Positions 42,462 through 52,845 of a stretch of DNA of 64,000 nucleotides are shown in pieces (position 1 is the first letter of the stretch; every line of letters begins with the position of its first letter). Origin of the DNA: Rhizobium leguminosarum (lineage in GTDB: Bacteria; Pseudomonadota; Alphaproteobacteria; Rhizobiales; Rhizobiaceae); assembly GCF_001652265.1 (NCBI RefSeq), contig NZ_LWBS01000327.1, forward strand, positions 62,001 to 126,000, written 5' to 3'. The notes beneath the pieces are model-generated. The model did not search any database and had not been told where the DNA came from. It was given only the letters and a program-made list of their open reading frames with translations. The translations under genes were made by a program, and so were the position numbers.

Positions 42462-44087
42462 TTACGCCCCTGATAGAATGTTCTCCGCGGCCTTCTCGGC
42501 AATCATGATCACCGGCGAGTTCGTGTTGCCAGAGACGATCGTCGGCATGATCGAGGCATCGGCCACCCGCAGTTTCGTCAACCCACGCACCCGCAATTGC
42601 GGATCGACAACCGCCATCGTGTCCCTGCCCATCTTGCAGGTGCCGACCGGATGGAAGATCGTTGTGGCGATATCGCCGACGCGACGGATCAGGTCCTCGT
42701 CACTCTGATATTCCCCGCCCGGCAGTATCTCCTGCGGCCGGTACTTGGCGATGGCACCCGCCTCCATGAGTCTTCGGGCATGCCGGATCGATTTCGTCGC
42801 AACCATCCGGTCGCCGGCGGTCGAAAGATAATTCGGGCGGATTTCCGGCGCCACGCAAAGATCCGGGCCGCCAACATGCACGGTCCCCCGGCTTTCCGGC
42901 CGCAGATTGCAGACGGAGACGGTGACGGCGGGATATTTGTGCAGCGGCTCGCCGAGCCGGTCGGTGCTCAAGGGCTGCACGTGATATTCGAGATCGGCGG
43001 TCGCAACGGCCGGATCGCTCTTGGCAAAGATACCGAGCTGGCTCGGCGCCATCGACAGCGGCCCGGACCGGTGCAGCATATATTCAAGCCCCATGCCCGC
43101 CCGGGTGAACAGGTTGTGATAGAGCTGGTTCAGCGTCTTTGCGCCCTCGATGCGGAAGACCGTACGGATCTGCAGATGGTCCTGCAGGTTTTCGCCGACA
43201 CCCGGAAGTTCATGGACGACGTCCAGTCCGGCAGCGGACAGCACATCCGGGCGACCGACCCCGGAAAGCTCCAGGATTTTCGGTGAATTGATCGCACCGG
43301 CAGACAGGATGACCTCGCGACCGGCGCGAGCCAGATGATTCTGCCCGTTCAGCCGGAACCGCACGCCGGTCACCATTCTGCCGTCGCATTCCAACCGCGC
43401 GGTTTCGGCGCTGGTCAACACACGCAGATTGGGCCGCTTCATCGCCGGGCGCAGAAAAGCCTTGGTCGTGTTCCAGCGCAGGCCGCCGCGCTGATTGACC
43501 TCGAAATAGCCCGAGCCCTCGTTGTCACCATCGTTGAAATCGTCGGTCTTCGGGATACCGAGTTCTTCGGCTGCATCGCGAAAGGCATCGAGGATCGGCC
43601 AGGAAAGCCGCTGCTTTTCCACTCGCCACTCGCCGCCTGCCCCGTGCATCGGGGACTTGCCACGATAGTTGTCCTCGGATTTCAGGAAATAGGGCAGTAC
43701 GTCGTCCCAGCCCCAGCCGGAATTGCCCGCCTGCCGCCAGCCGTCGTAATCGGCCGCCTGGCCGCGCATATAGATCATGCCATTGATCGACGAGCAGCCG
43801 CCCAGCAGTTTTCCACGCGGATAGGGCAGTGACCGGCCGTTCAGTCCGGCTTCCGCGGCCGTCCTCATCATCCAATCGGTGCGTGGATTGCCCATGCAGT
43901 AGAGATAGCCGATCGGCACATGCACCCAATGATACCGGTCGCTGCCGCCCGCTTCGAGCAGCAGGACGCGGGTTTTCGGATCGGCCGACAGCCGGTTGGC
44001 CAGAACGCATCCCGCCGATCCCGCGCCGACGATGATGAAGTCGTAGCTTCCCGCATCAATGGCTGCATCGTCCACACGCATATTCAC
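42462..44087 (-). CDS. GMC-family FAD oxidoreductase (choline-dehydrogenase-like)
   Basis: A 541-residue flavoprotein. The FAD motif is [18 protein letters not shown], with GMC signatures [15 protein letters not shown] and [17 protein letters not shown], and catalytic His in [10 protein letters not shown]. It oxidises a primary alcohol or polyol to the aldehyde or ketone. The start may be GTG 44087 (overlapping the kinase stop as GTGA) or ATG 44081. It is the last gene of the polyol operon; no such enzyme belongs to canonical ery or lsr operons, hinting at an extra oxidation step or broader substrate range. Confidence 0.9.
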   Translation of the reverse strand: MNMRVDDAAIDAGSYDFIIVGAGSAGCVLANRLSADPKTRVLLLEAGGSDRYHWVHVPIGYLYCMGNPRTDWMMRTAAEAGLNGRSLPYPRGKLLGGCSSINGMIYMRGQAADYDGWRQAGNSGWGWDDVLPYFLKSEDNYRGKSPMHGAGGEWRVEKQRLSWPILDAFRDAAEELGIPKTDDFNDGDNEGSGYFEVNQRGGLRWNTTKAFLRPAMKRPNLRVLTSAETARLECDGRMVTGVRFRLNGQNHLARAGREVILSAGAINSPKILELSGVGRPDVLSAAGLDVVHELPGVGENLQDHLQIRTVFRIEGAKTLNQLYHNLFTRAGMGLEYMLHRSGPLSMAPSQLGIFAKSDPAVATADLEYHVQPLSTDRLGEPLHKYPAVTVSVCNLRPESRGTVHVGGPDLCVAPEIRPNYLSTAGDRMVATKSIRHARRLMEAGAIAKYRPQEILPGGEYQSDEDLIRRVGDIATTIFHPVGTCKMGRDTMAVVDPQLRVRGLTKLRVADASIMPTIVSGNTNSPVIMIAEKAAENILSGA

Positions 44088-45613
44088 GCCGCCGCCCCCG
44101 CTGTTACCGACGGGACCGCCGTCAGACGCCGCCAGAGCGGTGCCATCGCTTCGGCAATATCCTGATAGAGAGCGTAGCGGCGCGCATAATGCGCCTTAAG
44201 CGAGACATCCGGACGATAATGCCGCTCGGTGCGGACCATGGCGGCAGCACCAGCGCCGAAATCCGCGAAGACGCCGACGCCGGTTCCGGCCGCGATCGCC
44301 GCCCCCAGTGCACCGGTTTCGCGCGAGCGGGCGACTGTGACGGGTACGCCGAGCACATCGGCAAAGATCTGCGGCCAGATCAGGCTGCGCGAGCCGCCGC
44401 CGGACAGCACGGCTTCGTTGAACACCGCGCCGGCCTTTCGGATCGTCTCGATGTGCTGGCGATGACCGAAGGCGACACCTTCGAGAAGCGCGCGAACGAG
44501 ATGCCCCTTGGAGTGCCAACCGGCAATGCCATAGAAGCCGGCGCGTGCGTGGCCGTCCTGCTGGGCGCCATAGAGATAGGGATGGTAGAGCGGGTCGTCT
44601 GCCGCGGGCTCGATCGCCCCGGCCAGCGCGCAGCAGGCATCGAAGGGCGACACGCCTTCCGCATGCTCGCCTTCGAAGAACTCCCGCACCAGCCATTCGA
44701 GATTGGCCGCCGAGGTGGCGCTGTTTTCCATCGCCATGTAGCGGCTGCGATCGAAGGTCGAGGACATGAAGACCGGTCCGTCGAGGTCGGGACCGTCGAC
44801 AACGACCTGGTTGATGCTCCAGGTGCCGGCAATGATCGAGGCGCTGCCAGTGCGCGAAACGCCCGAGCCGAGCGCCGAGGCGACGACATCGAACAGCCCG
44901 CCGACCACAGGCGTACCGGCGGCAAGCCCGGTTTGCGCCGCCACCTCTTGCGTTACCGTCCCGGCAATGTCGGCGCTTTCGATGAGCGGCGGCAAGAGGT
45001 CCATGCAATCGTCCAGTCCATAGGCTTCCATCAGCGCCTTGTCGTAGCGGCGCGCGGCAAGATCCAGCAGACCGGCCCCCGACATGTCGGACACCTCGCT
45101 GACACGCTGGCCGGTCAGGCGGTTGACGACGAAATCCTTGGAGAAGAACACCGTACCGATGCGGTTGAACAGTTCCGGCCGATGACGCTTCAGCCAGGCA
45201 AGCAATGTCGGCGTCTGGGATGGCCACGGGCGCTGGCGGGCAATCGGATAGGTCCGGTCACCAACGCCGGCTTCTCGCCATTCATCGACCAGCCCGGCCG
45301 CCCGCGTGTCGAGCGACTGGATACCGAGCAGCGGAGCGCCGTCGCGATCAAGCGCATAGAGACCGTTGCCATGCCCGGCGCAACCGATCGCGGCGATTTC
45401 CTCCGGCTGGATCCTTGCCTTTTCGATGCAGGCGCGGATGACCTGCCGGGCATTCGCCCATAATTCGTCCAGACCCCGCTCGACATGCCCCGGGCTCGGC
45501 ATGCGGCTGTGTCCCTCTGCCGACGCAGCCGCGATCTCGTTGCCTGCCCGGTCGAAAATCACCGCCTTGATGACGGTGTTTCCGGCGTCGAGCCCCAAAA
45601 GATACTCTCCCAT
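44084..45613 (-). CDS. FGGY-family carbohydrate kinase (EryA/LyxK/LsrK-like)
   Basis: A 509-residue two-domain sugar kinase. The N-terminal phosphate-1 motif is [31 protein letters not shown] and GTWSINQV in the middle resemble L-xylulose/3-dehydro-L-gulonate kinases and erythritol kinase. The C-terminal [16 protein letters not shown] and [16 protein letters not shown] complete the ATP site. It phosphorylates a polyol or ketose after uptake. GGGAGGG precedes ATG 45613, 31 bp after the aldolase stop. Exact substrate not readable. Confidence 0.88.
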   Translation of the reverse strand: MGEYLLGLDAGNTVIKAVIFDRAGNEIAAASAEGHSRMPSPGHVERGLDELWANARQVIRACIEKARIQPEEIAAIGCAGHGNGLYALDRDGAPLLGIQSLDTRAAGLVDEWREAGVGDRTYPIARQRPWPSQTPTLLAWLKRHRPELFNRIGTVFFSKDFVVNRLTGQRVSEVSDMSGAGLLDLAARRYDKALMEAYGLDDCMDLLPPLIESADIAGTVTQEVAAQTGLAAGTPVVGGLFDVVASALGSGVSRTGSASIIAGTWSINQVVVDGPDLDGPVFMSSTFDRSRYMAMENSATSAANLEWLVREFFEGEHAEGVSPFDACCALAGAIEPAADDPLYHPYLYGAQQDGHARAGFYGIAGWHSKGHLVRALLEGVAFGHRQHIETIRKAGAVFNEAVLSGGGSRSLIWPQIFADVLGVPVTVARSRETGALGAAIAAGTGVGVFADFGAGAAAMVRTERHYRPDVSLKAHYARRYALYQDIAEAMAPLWRRLTAVPSVTAGAAA

Positions 45614-45644
45614 GCAGAACCCTCCCAAGATTCGAAATCGCTGC

Positions 45645-46487
45645 TCAGCCCTGCTGGTAGAGCGCAAAGGCCTGTTCGCCGCTCGCATCTTCGTGCACGA
45701 TCGCCATCAGCCCGCGCACCACCGCACTCGGATTGGCGTGCTGATAGATGTTGCGCCCATAGACCATGCCCATTGCGCCCTGTCGCATCAAGGCGGCGGA
45801 TTTGTCGAAGACGGCACGAAGATCTTCCTTGCCACCGCCCCGCACCAGAACCGGGCAACGGGCTGCTTCCACCACTCTGTGGAAATCCTCGGCATTGGTG
45901 GTTGGATCCGCCTTGACGATATCCGCCCCCATCTCGCGGGCGAGCCGCGTCAGGGTAACGATCTTGTCGGCATCGCCATCGACCATGTAACCGCCCTTTT
46001 CGGTGACCGGTTGCATCACCAGCGGCTCGATCATCAGCGGCATGCCATACTTGTCGCAATCGGCCCGGACGCGGGAAATGTTCTGCACGCATTGGCGGAA
46101 CAGGTCCGGCTCGTCCGGCAGCATGAACAGGTTGACGACGACGCAGGCCGCATCCATTTCGATCGCGCCGATCAACGGCTCGGCCTCGTTCTGCAGCACC
46201 GCCCACATGTCGCGGTGGCGGATCCGGTTATAGGGATTTCCCATGTCGATGCGCATGACCAGCGCCGGCTTGTCCTTGCCGGGCACGTCCTGCAGCAGGT
46301 CCGCCTGGCCGTAATTCATCTGGATCGCATCCGGCCCGGCAGAAACCAGGGCGGTAACGACGGCCTGGATATCCTCCAGTCCGTTGAGGAAGGACGGTTC
46401 GTTGCAGACGCCGTGATCGATCGCCACGTCGAGGCAGCGGCCGCCGCCGAACAGCCGGTTCATCCGGACTTTGCTGTTGTGTCGCAT
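45645..46487 (-). CDS. Class I (DhnA/LsrF-type) aldolase
   Basis: A 280-residue TIM-barrel of the DeoC/DhnA family. CLDVAIDHGVCN is the family start, the Schiff-base Lys is in ADIVKADPTTNAED, and the phosphate loop region CPVLVRGGGKED and GMVYGRNIYQHANP closely parallel LsrF. It likely cleaves or acyl-transfers a phosphorylated ketose/dione. AAGGAG seven bases before ATG 46487 favours this start although it overlaps the glpD-like gene by 28 bp; ATG 46463 forms ATGA with that stop. Next to the kinase, it would act on its product. Confidence 0.87.
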   Translation of the reverse strand: MRHNSKVRMNRLFGGGRCLDVAIDHGVCNEPSFLNGLEDIQAVVTALVSAGPDAIQMNYGQADLLQDVPGKDKPALVMRIDMGNPYNRIRHRDMWAVLQNEAEPLIGAIEMDAACVVVNLFMLPDEPDLFRQCVQNISRVRADCDKYGMPLMIEPLVMQPVTEKGGYMVDGDADKIVTLTRLAREMGADIVKADPTTNAEDFHRVVEAARCPVLVRGGGKEDLRAVFDKSAALMRQGAMGMVYGRNIYQHANPSAVVRGLMAIVHEDASGEQAFALYQQG

Positions 46488-48208
46488 TCTATGCTCCTTG
46501 GTTCGTTCCTTGCGGAAAGCATGTCTTCGTCGACGCCGTGGCGTTCGGTGAGAAGGGTGAGAAAACGGTCGCGCTCACGGGCGTGATGCGCGAGCGTCCA
46601 GTGCTTTTCCTGCGCCAACAGGTCGAGCGCGGCATCCATCATGTTGAGCGTAAGCTCGCCCGAAACGGCAAGCGTCGTGCGCCGTAAAAGCAGGTCGTCC
46701 AGATGTTCCACCGCTTCACCGCGGATCAGGAACTGCAATTCGCGCACCGAGTAGCCGGCGAGCGGCAGCGCCGCATCGGTGCCCGCCGCGATGAAACCGG
46801 CAACCGCCTCGGCATCCGTGCCATATCGAGCAAACAGCTCAGCCATGCGCCGGATGGAAAGGCCTTTGCTGGCCGCCACCTGCGTTAGCCAGACAGGCGC
46901 GTTAGTGGGAAATGCCTGCCCGCCGCCGATCGGCCGATCGGTTGTCGTAGTACGGCGCTGCCTGCCTAGCCTTTCCAGCGCCATGTCGGCCGCCAGTTCC
47001 CCGAAGGATCGGAATGTCGTCCACTTGCCGCCGATCATGCACAGAACCGGTGGGCCGCCATCCTTCGGCTCTACGACCGTGCAGAAATGATCGCGCGGAA
47101 TGCGCCCGGTAAAACTGTCGGTGCTGGCCGGCAGCGGCCGCACGCCGGAAAACTGGAAAACGATCTGTTCCGGCCGGATGGCGATATCAGGCAGTACGAA
47201 GGCGAGCGATTGCAGGATATAATCCCGCTCGTAGGCCTCGCAGCGCGCCGTTTCGGGATTGTCGACGCGGATATCGGTGGAACCGACGAGAACCTTGCCG
47301 AGATAGGGAAACAGGATGCAGATCCGCCCGTCTTCGTTCTCATAGTAGATCATGTGATCGGCGAGCGCGTCGCGCAGCTCCGCATTGTCGACGATCAGAT
47401 GCGAGCCCTTGGTGCCGCCCATCAGCGGTGCCGGCCATGCTTCTGGCGAAAACAGGGTCTGATTGGCGATGTCGATCCAGCCGCCGGTGGCGTTGATGAT
47501 CAGCGCCGGTTCGACGGCAACGGATGCGCCGCCGATCTGGTCTTCGACGCGGTACTGACCATCCTCTGTCCGCCGCAGTTCCGCATAGTTCAGCGCCATT
47601 GCCCCAAACTTTGCTGAAAGACCATCCTGCAGAAGCTCGATGCCCAGCCGCTCCGGGTGGCTGACCCAGGCGTCGAAATAGGTGGCTGAACTCTTGATGT
47701 CGGGATTGAGCGCCGGCCACTTGGCAAGGGTCGTGCGCCGGCCGCGAAACTGGTGGCGCGGCATCAATGCCCGCTTGCGGGTCAGGAAATCATAGATGCT
47801 CAGACCTGCCTTGATGGCGATAGCGCCACGCCGGCTCGGGCGGCGGCTGAGACCCAGGAAGCGGACGATGCCATTGCCGAGGCCGGAAAAGATATCGAAC
47901 ACCGGCACCGTCGTCGGCAGCGGCGCGACGTAATGCGGCGCATTGCGCAACAGCCGGTCCCGCTCGACCAGCGATTCCTGCACCAGCTTGAATTCGCCGT
48001 TTTCAAGATAGCGAAGCCCGCCATGCACCATGCGCGACAGCGCCGAACTGGCCCCGGAGCAATAGTCATGTTTCTCGACGAGCAGCACGTTCAGCCCCTG
48101 CAGCGACAGCTCCCGAAAGACGCTGATGCCGTTGATGCCGCCGCCGATGACACACACGTCCACCTTCGGGCTCTGGCGGAGCCCGTCCAATATCTCTTGC
48201 CGTTTCAT
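46460..48208 (-). CDS. FAD-dependent glycerol-3-phosphate-dehydrogenase-like protein (GlpD/EryB family)
   Basis: A 582-residue membrane-associated flavoenzyme, longer than GlpD (about 500). The FAD motif is VCVIGGGINGISVFREL; ATYFDAWVSHPERL and GTKGSHLIVDN are family landmarks. A C-terminal GlpD_C domain (about 400-560) holds helical repeats. In erythritol operons the homologue EryB oxidises the phosphorylated polyol to a ketose phosphate, feeding electrons to quinone. It lies 12 bp after the AKR gene. The combination with kinase and aldolase supports a phosphorylated polyol as substrate (inference). Confidence 0.88.
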   Translation of the reverse strand: MKRQEILDGLRQSPKVDVCVIGGGINGISVFRELSLQGLNVLLVEKHDYCSGASSALSRMVHGGLRYLENGEFKLVQESLVERDRLLRNAPHYVAPLPTTVPVFDIFSGLGNGIVRFLGLSRRPSRRGAIAIKAGLSIYDFLTRKRALMPRHQFRGRRTTLAKWPALNPDIKSSATYFDAWVSHPERLGIELLQDGLSAKFGAMALNYAELRRTEDGQYRVEDQIGGASVAVEPALIINATGGWIDIANQTLFSPEAWPAPLMGGTKGSHLIVDNAELRDALADHMIYYENEDGRICILFPYLGKVLVGSTDIRVDNPETARCEAYERDYILQSLAFVLPDIAIRPEQIVFQFSGVRPLPASTDSFTGRIPRDHFCTVVEPKDGGPPVLCMIGGKWTTFRSFGELAADMALERLGRQRRTTTTDRPIGGGQAFPTNAPVWLTQVAASKGLSIRRMAELFARYGTDAEAVAGFIAAGTDAALPLAGYSVRELQFLIRGEAVEHLDDLLLRRTTLAVSGELTLNMMDAALDLLAQEKHWTLAHHARERDRFLTLLTERHGVDEDMLSARNEPRSIECDTTAKSG

Positions 48209-48220
48209 GATGGCGATCCG

Positions 48221-49216
48221 CTACCTGTCCATGTCAGTCAGTTTCGCCGCTATGGCCGTATCGATGGCTGCAAGATCGGCCGCATCCAGCCGGATGGTCC
48301 CGGCCCGCGCATTGTCGAGCGCTTGTGCCGGATTGCGCGCCCCGCAAAGTGCAAAGGTGACGCCCGGCTGCGCCAGCGTCCAGGCAATCACGATCTGGGC
48401 GATGCTGGCGCCGTGTTTTTCGGCGACCGGCCGGATGGCGTCGGCCAGCGCCGTTGCCTTCTGGCGGTTGTCGACCGAAAAGCGCGGATTGCCCTTGCGC
48501 TGATCGTCGCCGGAAAACACACGGTCCGGCCCGATGGTCCCGGACAGCAACCCCAGCGCCAGCGACGAGTAGCTCAGCGTCGCAATGCTATTGGCCTTTG
48601 TCAGCGGCAGAAGTTCCGCCTCGATTTCCCGGTCGATCATGCTGAACCGCTCCTGGATCGCATCGAGACCACCGGCAGCGATATAGGCATTGAGGTCGTC
48701 GGGGCTGACATTGCTTGCGCCGATCGCCCGGATCTTGCCCGATGCCCGCAGGTCTTCCAGCGCCCGCATCGTCTCCTCGACCGGGGTCGTCGGATCCTGC
48801 CAATGGGTGATGTAGAGGTCGATATAGTCGGTTCCAAGCCGCCTCAGGCTTTCCTCGACCTCATGCAGGATCGCATCAAGGCCGAGATAACGGTGGACCG
48901 GCTTGCCGTCCTGGTCGAAGAAATGACGACCCTTCTGCGTATGCCAGACAAGGCCGCATTTGGTGGCGATGACAGCCTTGTCGCGGCGCCCGGCCAGCGC
49001 CTTGCCGACGATCTCCTCGGAACGCCCGAGCCCATAGGCCGGCGCCGTGTCGATCAGCGTCACGCCGGCATCGAGCGATGCCTGGATCGCGGCGATGGAT
49101 TCGGCCTCGTCGGTCCCGCCCCACATCCAGCCGCCGATCGCCCAGGTGCCGAGCCCCACCGCCGAGGCTGAAACGCCGGATTTGCCGATCTCACGTGTCA
49201 ATTGCTGTCCGCTCAT
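48221..49216 (-). CDS. Aldo/keto reductase of the polyol operon
   Basis: A 331-residue AKR barrel. The tetrad is seen as Asp in TLIDTAPAYGLG, Tyr in the same motif, Lys in VIATKCGLVW and His in IDLYITHWQDP. ATG 49216 has AAGGA nine bases upstream and overlaps the regulator stop as ATGA; ATG 49222 would add two residues. It probably interconverts a sugar and polyol, or removes an aldehyde arising in the pathway (inference). Confidence 0.88.
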   Translation of the reverse strand: MSGQQLTREIGKSGVSASAVGLGTWAIGGWMWGGTDEAESIAAIQASLDAGVTLIDTAPAYGLGRSEEIVGKALAGRRDKAVIATKCGLVWHTQKGRHFFDQDGKPVHRYLGLDAILHEVEESLRRLGTDYIDLYITHWQDPTTPVEETMRALEDLRASGKIRAIGASNVSPDDLNAYIAAGGLDAIQERFSMIDREIEAELLPLTKANSIATLSYSSLALGLLSGTIGPDRVFSGDDQRKGNPRFSVDNRQKATALADAIRPVAEKHGASIAQIVIAWTLAQPGVTFALCGARNPAQALDNARAGTIRLDAADLAAIDTAIAAKLTDMDR

Positions 49217-50217
49217 GCCCATTTTCCTTCGCCATTCGCCAGTGCCAGCACCCGCGCACCCGTCGCCTCATCGGTCACCAGAGTATCCAGATGATTGCCG
49301 CGCAGAACGCTGAGGATCGGTCCTGCCTTGTTCGGTCCGCTCGCCACACCGATCTTGGTGGGAATCGAGGCGAATTCCGCCAGCGTCAGCGACACCAGCG
49401 AACGGTTGAGGCTGTAGTCGCAGACCTGGCCATGATCATCGAGCAGATGCGCCAGCAATTCGCAGGAGGCGCCGGAACGCTCAATCGCAGCGCGGTCGGT
49501 GCTCGATGACGGATGCAGGTCGTAATAGCTCGAATCGTCCGAGAGGATCGAGCCAATGCCGACCACCGCCACCTTCGCTTCGCGCGCCCGTTTGAAAACG
49601 TCTGCGACGGAACGCATGTTGATTAGCATCGCCCGCTGCTCGGCATCATCGGCAAAGAGGGGCGCGTGGATCTGGTAGGAACGTCCCCCAAGCCGATCGG
49701 CCATCAAGGTCGAGACATGATTGACGTCGGTATAGTGTTTACCCTGCACGCAGCCGGTTGCTGGAATGACCTCGACATTGAACCGACGCGGCGGCTGCAG
49801 GCCGGCAACGACGGCGCTCACCCCTTTGCCGCCGGTGATGCAGATCGTATCGCCGTCGGTGATCTCTTCCAGCAGCAACCTTGCTGCCGCTTCGCCGACG
49901 GCTTGAAGCGCCGTCTGCGGATTGTCGGACACAGTCGGCACTACCACGGCGCGACCGATGCCGCCAAGCGCTTGTAGCCGTTCTTCCATATCGACCAGCG
50001 GCTCGACCGGCGACTTGATCTTGATCTCGACCAGGCCGAGCTGGCGGCCGCGCTTGATCAGGCGGTTGACGGTGGCGTGCGAGATGCCGAGCTGATCGGC
50101 AATCTGCGCCTGTGTCAGCCCCTCGAGGAAATGCAGTACCAGGGCCTGGTGCATCTGCCGGGCGATGACGATTTCCTCGCGCGGCGCATTTGCGGGTTTG
50201 AGCTTGGCTATCGGCAT
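49213..50217 (-). CDS. SorC/DeoR-type sugar-binding transcriptional regulator (LsrR/EryD-like)
   Basis: A 334-residue regulator. The N-terminal HTH (about 25-60) includes EGLTQAQIADQLGISHATVNRLIKRG. The remainder is the sugar-phosphate-binding SorC domain, with VVVPTVSDN, DTICITGGKGVSAV, VAVVGIGSIL and GVASGPNKAGPIL. Members such as LsrR and EryD repress their operon until a phosphorylated substrate binds. Being inside the operon, it would be autoregulated. It starts 1 bp after the permease stop. The 16-bp palindrome at 54022-54037 is the obvious operator candidate. Confidence 0.92.
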   Translation of the reverse strand: MPIAKLKPANAPREEIVIARQMHQALVLHFLEGLTQAQIADQLGISHATVNRLIKRGRQLGLVEIKIKSPVEPLVDMEERLQALGGIGRAVVVPTVSDNPQTALQAVGEAAARLLLEEITDGDTICITGGKGVSAVVAGLQPPRRFNVEVIPATGCVQGKHYTDVNHVSTLMADRLGGRSYQIHAPLFADDAEQRAMLINMRSVADVFKRAREAKVAVVGIGSILSDDSSYYDLHPSSSTDRAAIERSGASCELLAHLLDDHGQVCDYSLNRSLVSLTLAEFASIPTKIGVASGPNKAGPILSVLRGNHLDTLVTDEATGARVLALANGEGKWA

Positions 50218-50218
50218 A

Positions 50219-51211
50219 TCAGGCAGCCTTCCGCTTGTGCAGGAAATGGTCGATCGAGACGGCGGCAAGCAGAATGCAGCCTTTGATCATGTCTTGCCAA
50301 TAGACAGACACGTCGAGCAAGATCAATGAGCTTGTTACAACCGACAGCAGGGCAATACCGAGAATTGCCCCGAGGATCGTGCCGGAACCGCCATTCAGCG
50401 ACGCACCGCCGATCACCGCGGCTGCGATGATGTTGAGCTCCATGCCCACGCCAAAGGTCGGGGTCGCGGCGCCGAAGCGGGACATGTAGATCACCCCGGC
50501 GACACCGGACAGCGTGGCGCAGAGCACCGTCACCCAGAACTTCACCTGGTTGGTCTTGATGCCGGAATAGAGCGCCGCCTTCTCGTTGCTGCCGGTGTAG
50601 AAGACCTTGCGGAAGGCGGTTGCCCGGCGCAGCAGGAAATCGAACAGCACGACGACCGCGACAAAAATCAGGATCACATAGGGGACGCCATAGAACGTGC
50701 CCTGCCCGACCGCCTTGAACGAGGGTGGCAGGGTGAACAGCGACAGCGGCGTGCCCTTGGTGATGATCAGGCAGACACCACGCACGATGACCATGGCCGC
50801 AAGCGAGGTGATGAAGTGGTTGAGCCCGACGACCGTGACGAAGAAGCCCATGACACAGCCGATCAGGCCGCTGGCAATAATGCCGATCAGGGATGCACTC
50901 CACGGATCGAGCCCCATCAGGAACAGCGAGCCCGACAGCACCATCGAGAAGCAGACGACCGAGCCGACCGACAGGTCGATGCCGCCGACGATCAACAGGA
51001 TGGTCATGCCGACGACGACGATCCCTTCCACCGAAAACGACATCAGCATCGCCCGGAAATTGCCGAGCGTCAGAAAATGCGGCGAGGCAAAACTCATGAC
51101 GATGCAGAGCGCCAGGATGATCGCGATCAATCCCGCCTCGCGCATCGTCCCCAGCCGTTTCCAGCCGGGCACGCGTGGCTGATTTGCCGTTGCCAATGTA
51201 GCGTCCGCCAT
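50219..51211 (-). CDS. Ribose-type ABC transporter permease (RbsC family)
   Basis: A 330-residue inner-membrane protein with 8-10 helices, MIVGGID-type motif (LLIVGGIDLSVGSVVCFSM) and a C-terminal GGASLNGGSGTILGAILG, both diagnostic for the RbsC/XylH family. As in ribose systems a single permease would form a homodimer, unlike the LsrC/LsrD pair. AGGAG eight bases before ATG 51211 fixes the start; ATG 51250 lies inside the ATPase gene. Confidence 0.92.
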   Translation of the reverse strand: MADATLATANQPRVPGWKRLGTMREAGLIAIILALCIVMSFASPHFLTLGNFRAMLMSFSVEGIVVVGMTILLIVGGIDLSVGSVVCFSMVLSGSLFLMGLDPWSASLIGIIASGLIGCVMGFFVTVVGLNHFITSLAAMVIVRGVCLIITKGTPLSLFTLPPSFKAVGQGTFYGVPYVILIFVAVVVLFDFLLRRATAFRKVFYTGSNEKAALYSGIKTNQVKFWVTVLCATLSGVAGVIYMSRFGAATPTFGVGMELNIIAAAVIGGASLNGGSGTILGAILGIALLSVVTSSLILLDVSVYWQDMIKGCILLAAVSIDHFLHKRKAA

Positions 51212-51239
51212 GACCCTGTCTCCTGCCCCTGCTTTTTCC

Positions 51240-52781
51240 TTAAGCGGCATGCTCTGATGCCTTTGAATTGTTGTGACCGCCGATCCCCGAGGCGAGCCGC
51301 ATGATCGCTTCTTCCGTCATCGCCTCGCCCTCGACCTCGCCTGCAACGGTGCCTTCGTGGATAACCAGCACCCGGTCGCACAGACCGAGAAGCTCCGGCA
51401 GTTCCGACGAGATGACGACGATACCGATGCCGGAGCGTGCGAGATCGCGCAGCAGCCGGTGGATTTCCGATTTCGCGCCGACATCGATGCCGCGGGTCGG
51501 CTCGTCCATCAGGATGACCTTGGGATTGACCGCCAGTTGCTTGGCAATCGCCACCTTCTGCTGGTTTCCCCCCGACAGCGACGAGACCGGCATGTCGATG
51601 CCACCCATCCGCACGCCGAGCCGCCGGACCAGGTCGCGGGCACGATCCGCCTCGGCCTTGGAATTCAACAGTCCCAGCGGTCCGGTCAGCGATTTCAAAT
51701 CGAGAACGGCAATGTTCTGGGCGATGGAAAGATCGAGAAAGATGCCGGAGCCTTTCCGGTCTTCCGACAGGTAGACGACGCCCGCTTGCGCTGCCTGCGC
51801 ATAGGAGCGCGCCCGCAGCCGCTGTCCATGCAGCTGCACATCCCCTTCAATCACCGGCCGCAATCCGCAAATACCTTCGGCTATCTCGGTGCGGCCCGAG
51901 CCGATCAGCCCGCCGACGCCGAGAATTTCCCCTTTGCGCAGGTCGAAGTTCACATCCGTGAAGCGGCTGCCGTCGCCGAGATCGCGAACGCTCAGAATGA
52001 TCTCATCGGTCCGCTCCGCCGACGCCCGCTTTTCCGGATAGAGCTGGGTGATCTCGCGCCCGACCATGCGGCGCACCACATCATCCGGCGTCACGTCCGC
52101 CACCTTCTCCGTCGAGACATAACGGCCATCGCGAAACACGGTGACCCGGTCGCACAGGCTGAAGATTTCGGCCATGCGGTGGCTGATATAGATGATTGAA
52201 ATGCCCTGCGCCTTGAGGTCGCGGATGATTGCGAACAGGATCTGCGTCTCCGATTCCGTCAATGCCGCCGTCGGCTCGTCGAAGATCAGCACCCGACAAT
52301 CGAGCGTCAGCGCCTTGGCGATCTCGACGAGCTGCTGGCTTGAAATCGACAAGTCGCCGACTTTGCGACGCACGTCGATCGGCGCCAGACGATTCATCAC
52401 GACCTGCGCATCCCGCTCCAGCCTGCCATAGTTCATGAAAAGCGAGCGGCGGCGGTTGGTAGCGGCCATGAACATGTTCTCGGCCACCGTCGCATCAGGG
52501 CAGAGCGCGATTTCCTGATGCACGAGGCCGAGCCCGAGTGATTGCGCCACGGCCGGCGACGTCACTTTTACCAGCGCGCCATCGACGAGAACGTCCCCCT
52601 CGGTCGGCTGCAGCACACCGGCAATGATGTTCATCAGCGTCGACTTGCCCGCGCCGTTTTCGCCGCAAAGGGCATGAACCTCGCCTTTTTTCAGGCTGAA
52701 GCTCACCTCCGTCAACGCCTTCACCGCACCGAAGTGCTTGCTGACATTGCGGATTTCCAGAACCGGCACGGACGCCATCAT
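51240..52781 (-). CDS. Ribose-type ABC transporter double ATP-binding protein (RbsA family)
   Basis: A 513-residue protein with two ABC domains. Domain 1 has GENGAGKST, signature [15 protein letters not shown] and Walker [12 protein letters not shown]. Domain 2 has a relaxed Walker [11 protein letters not shown], normal for this family, signature [15 protein letters not shown] and [20 protein letters not shown] precedes the ATGATG. A 7-bp stem-loop (52808-52832) separates it from the binding-protein gene. Confidence 0.93.
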   Translation of the reverse strand: MMASVPVLEIRNVSKHFGAVKALTEVSFSLKKGEVHALCGENGAGKSTLMNIIAGVLQPTEGDVLVDGALVKVTSPAVAQSLGLGLVHQEIALCPDATVAENMFMAATNRRRSLFMNYGRLERDAQVVMNRLAPIDVRRKVGDLSISSQQLVEIAKALTLDCRVLIFDEPTAALTESETQILFAIIRDLKAQGISIIYISHRMAEIFSLCDRVTVFRDGRYVSTEKVADVTPDDVVRRMVGREITQLYPEKRASAERTDEIILSVRDLGDGSRFTDVNFDLRKGEILGVGGLIGSGRTEIAEGICGLRPVIEGDVQLHGQRLRARSYAQAAQAGVVYLSEDRKGSGIFLDLSIAQNIAVLDLKSLTGPLGLLNSKAEADRARDLVRRLGVRMGGIDMPVSSLSGGNQQKVAIAKQLAVNPKVILMDEPTRGIDVGAKSEIHRLLRDLARSGIGIVVISSELPELLGLCDRVLVIHEGTVAGEVEGEAMTEEAIMRLASGIGGHNNSKASEHAA

Positions 52782-52807
52782 CGTCTCCTCCTCACGCTCG
52801 CGGTGGC

Positions 52808-52832
52808 TGTCCGGAGCTTCGTGCCCCGGACA
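52808..52832 (-). repeat. Stem-loop between binding-protein and ATPase genes
   Basis: TGTCCGG and CCGGACA with an 11-base loop lie in the 64-bp gap. There is no T-run on the minus strand. Similar in position to hairpins after the other binding-protein genes of this window, it could stabilise the upstream message. Confidence 0.4.
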
Positions 52833-52845
52833 ACCGGCACAAAGC

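Noticed and set aside
44189..49171. Long plus-strand frames (424 and 472 codons) opposite the kinase, GlpD-like and aldo/keto reductase genes
   Set aside because: Antisense shadows with no ribosome sites or domains.
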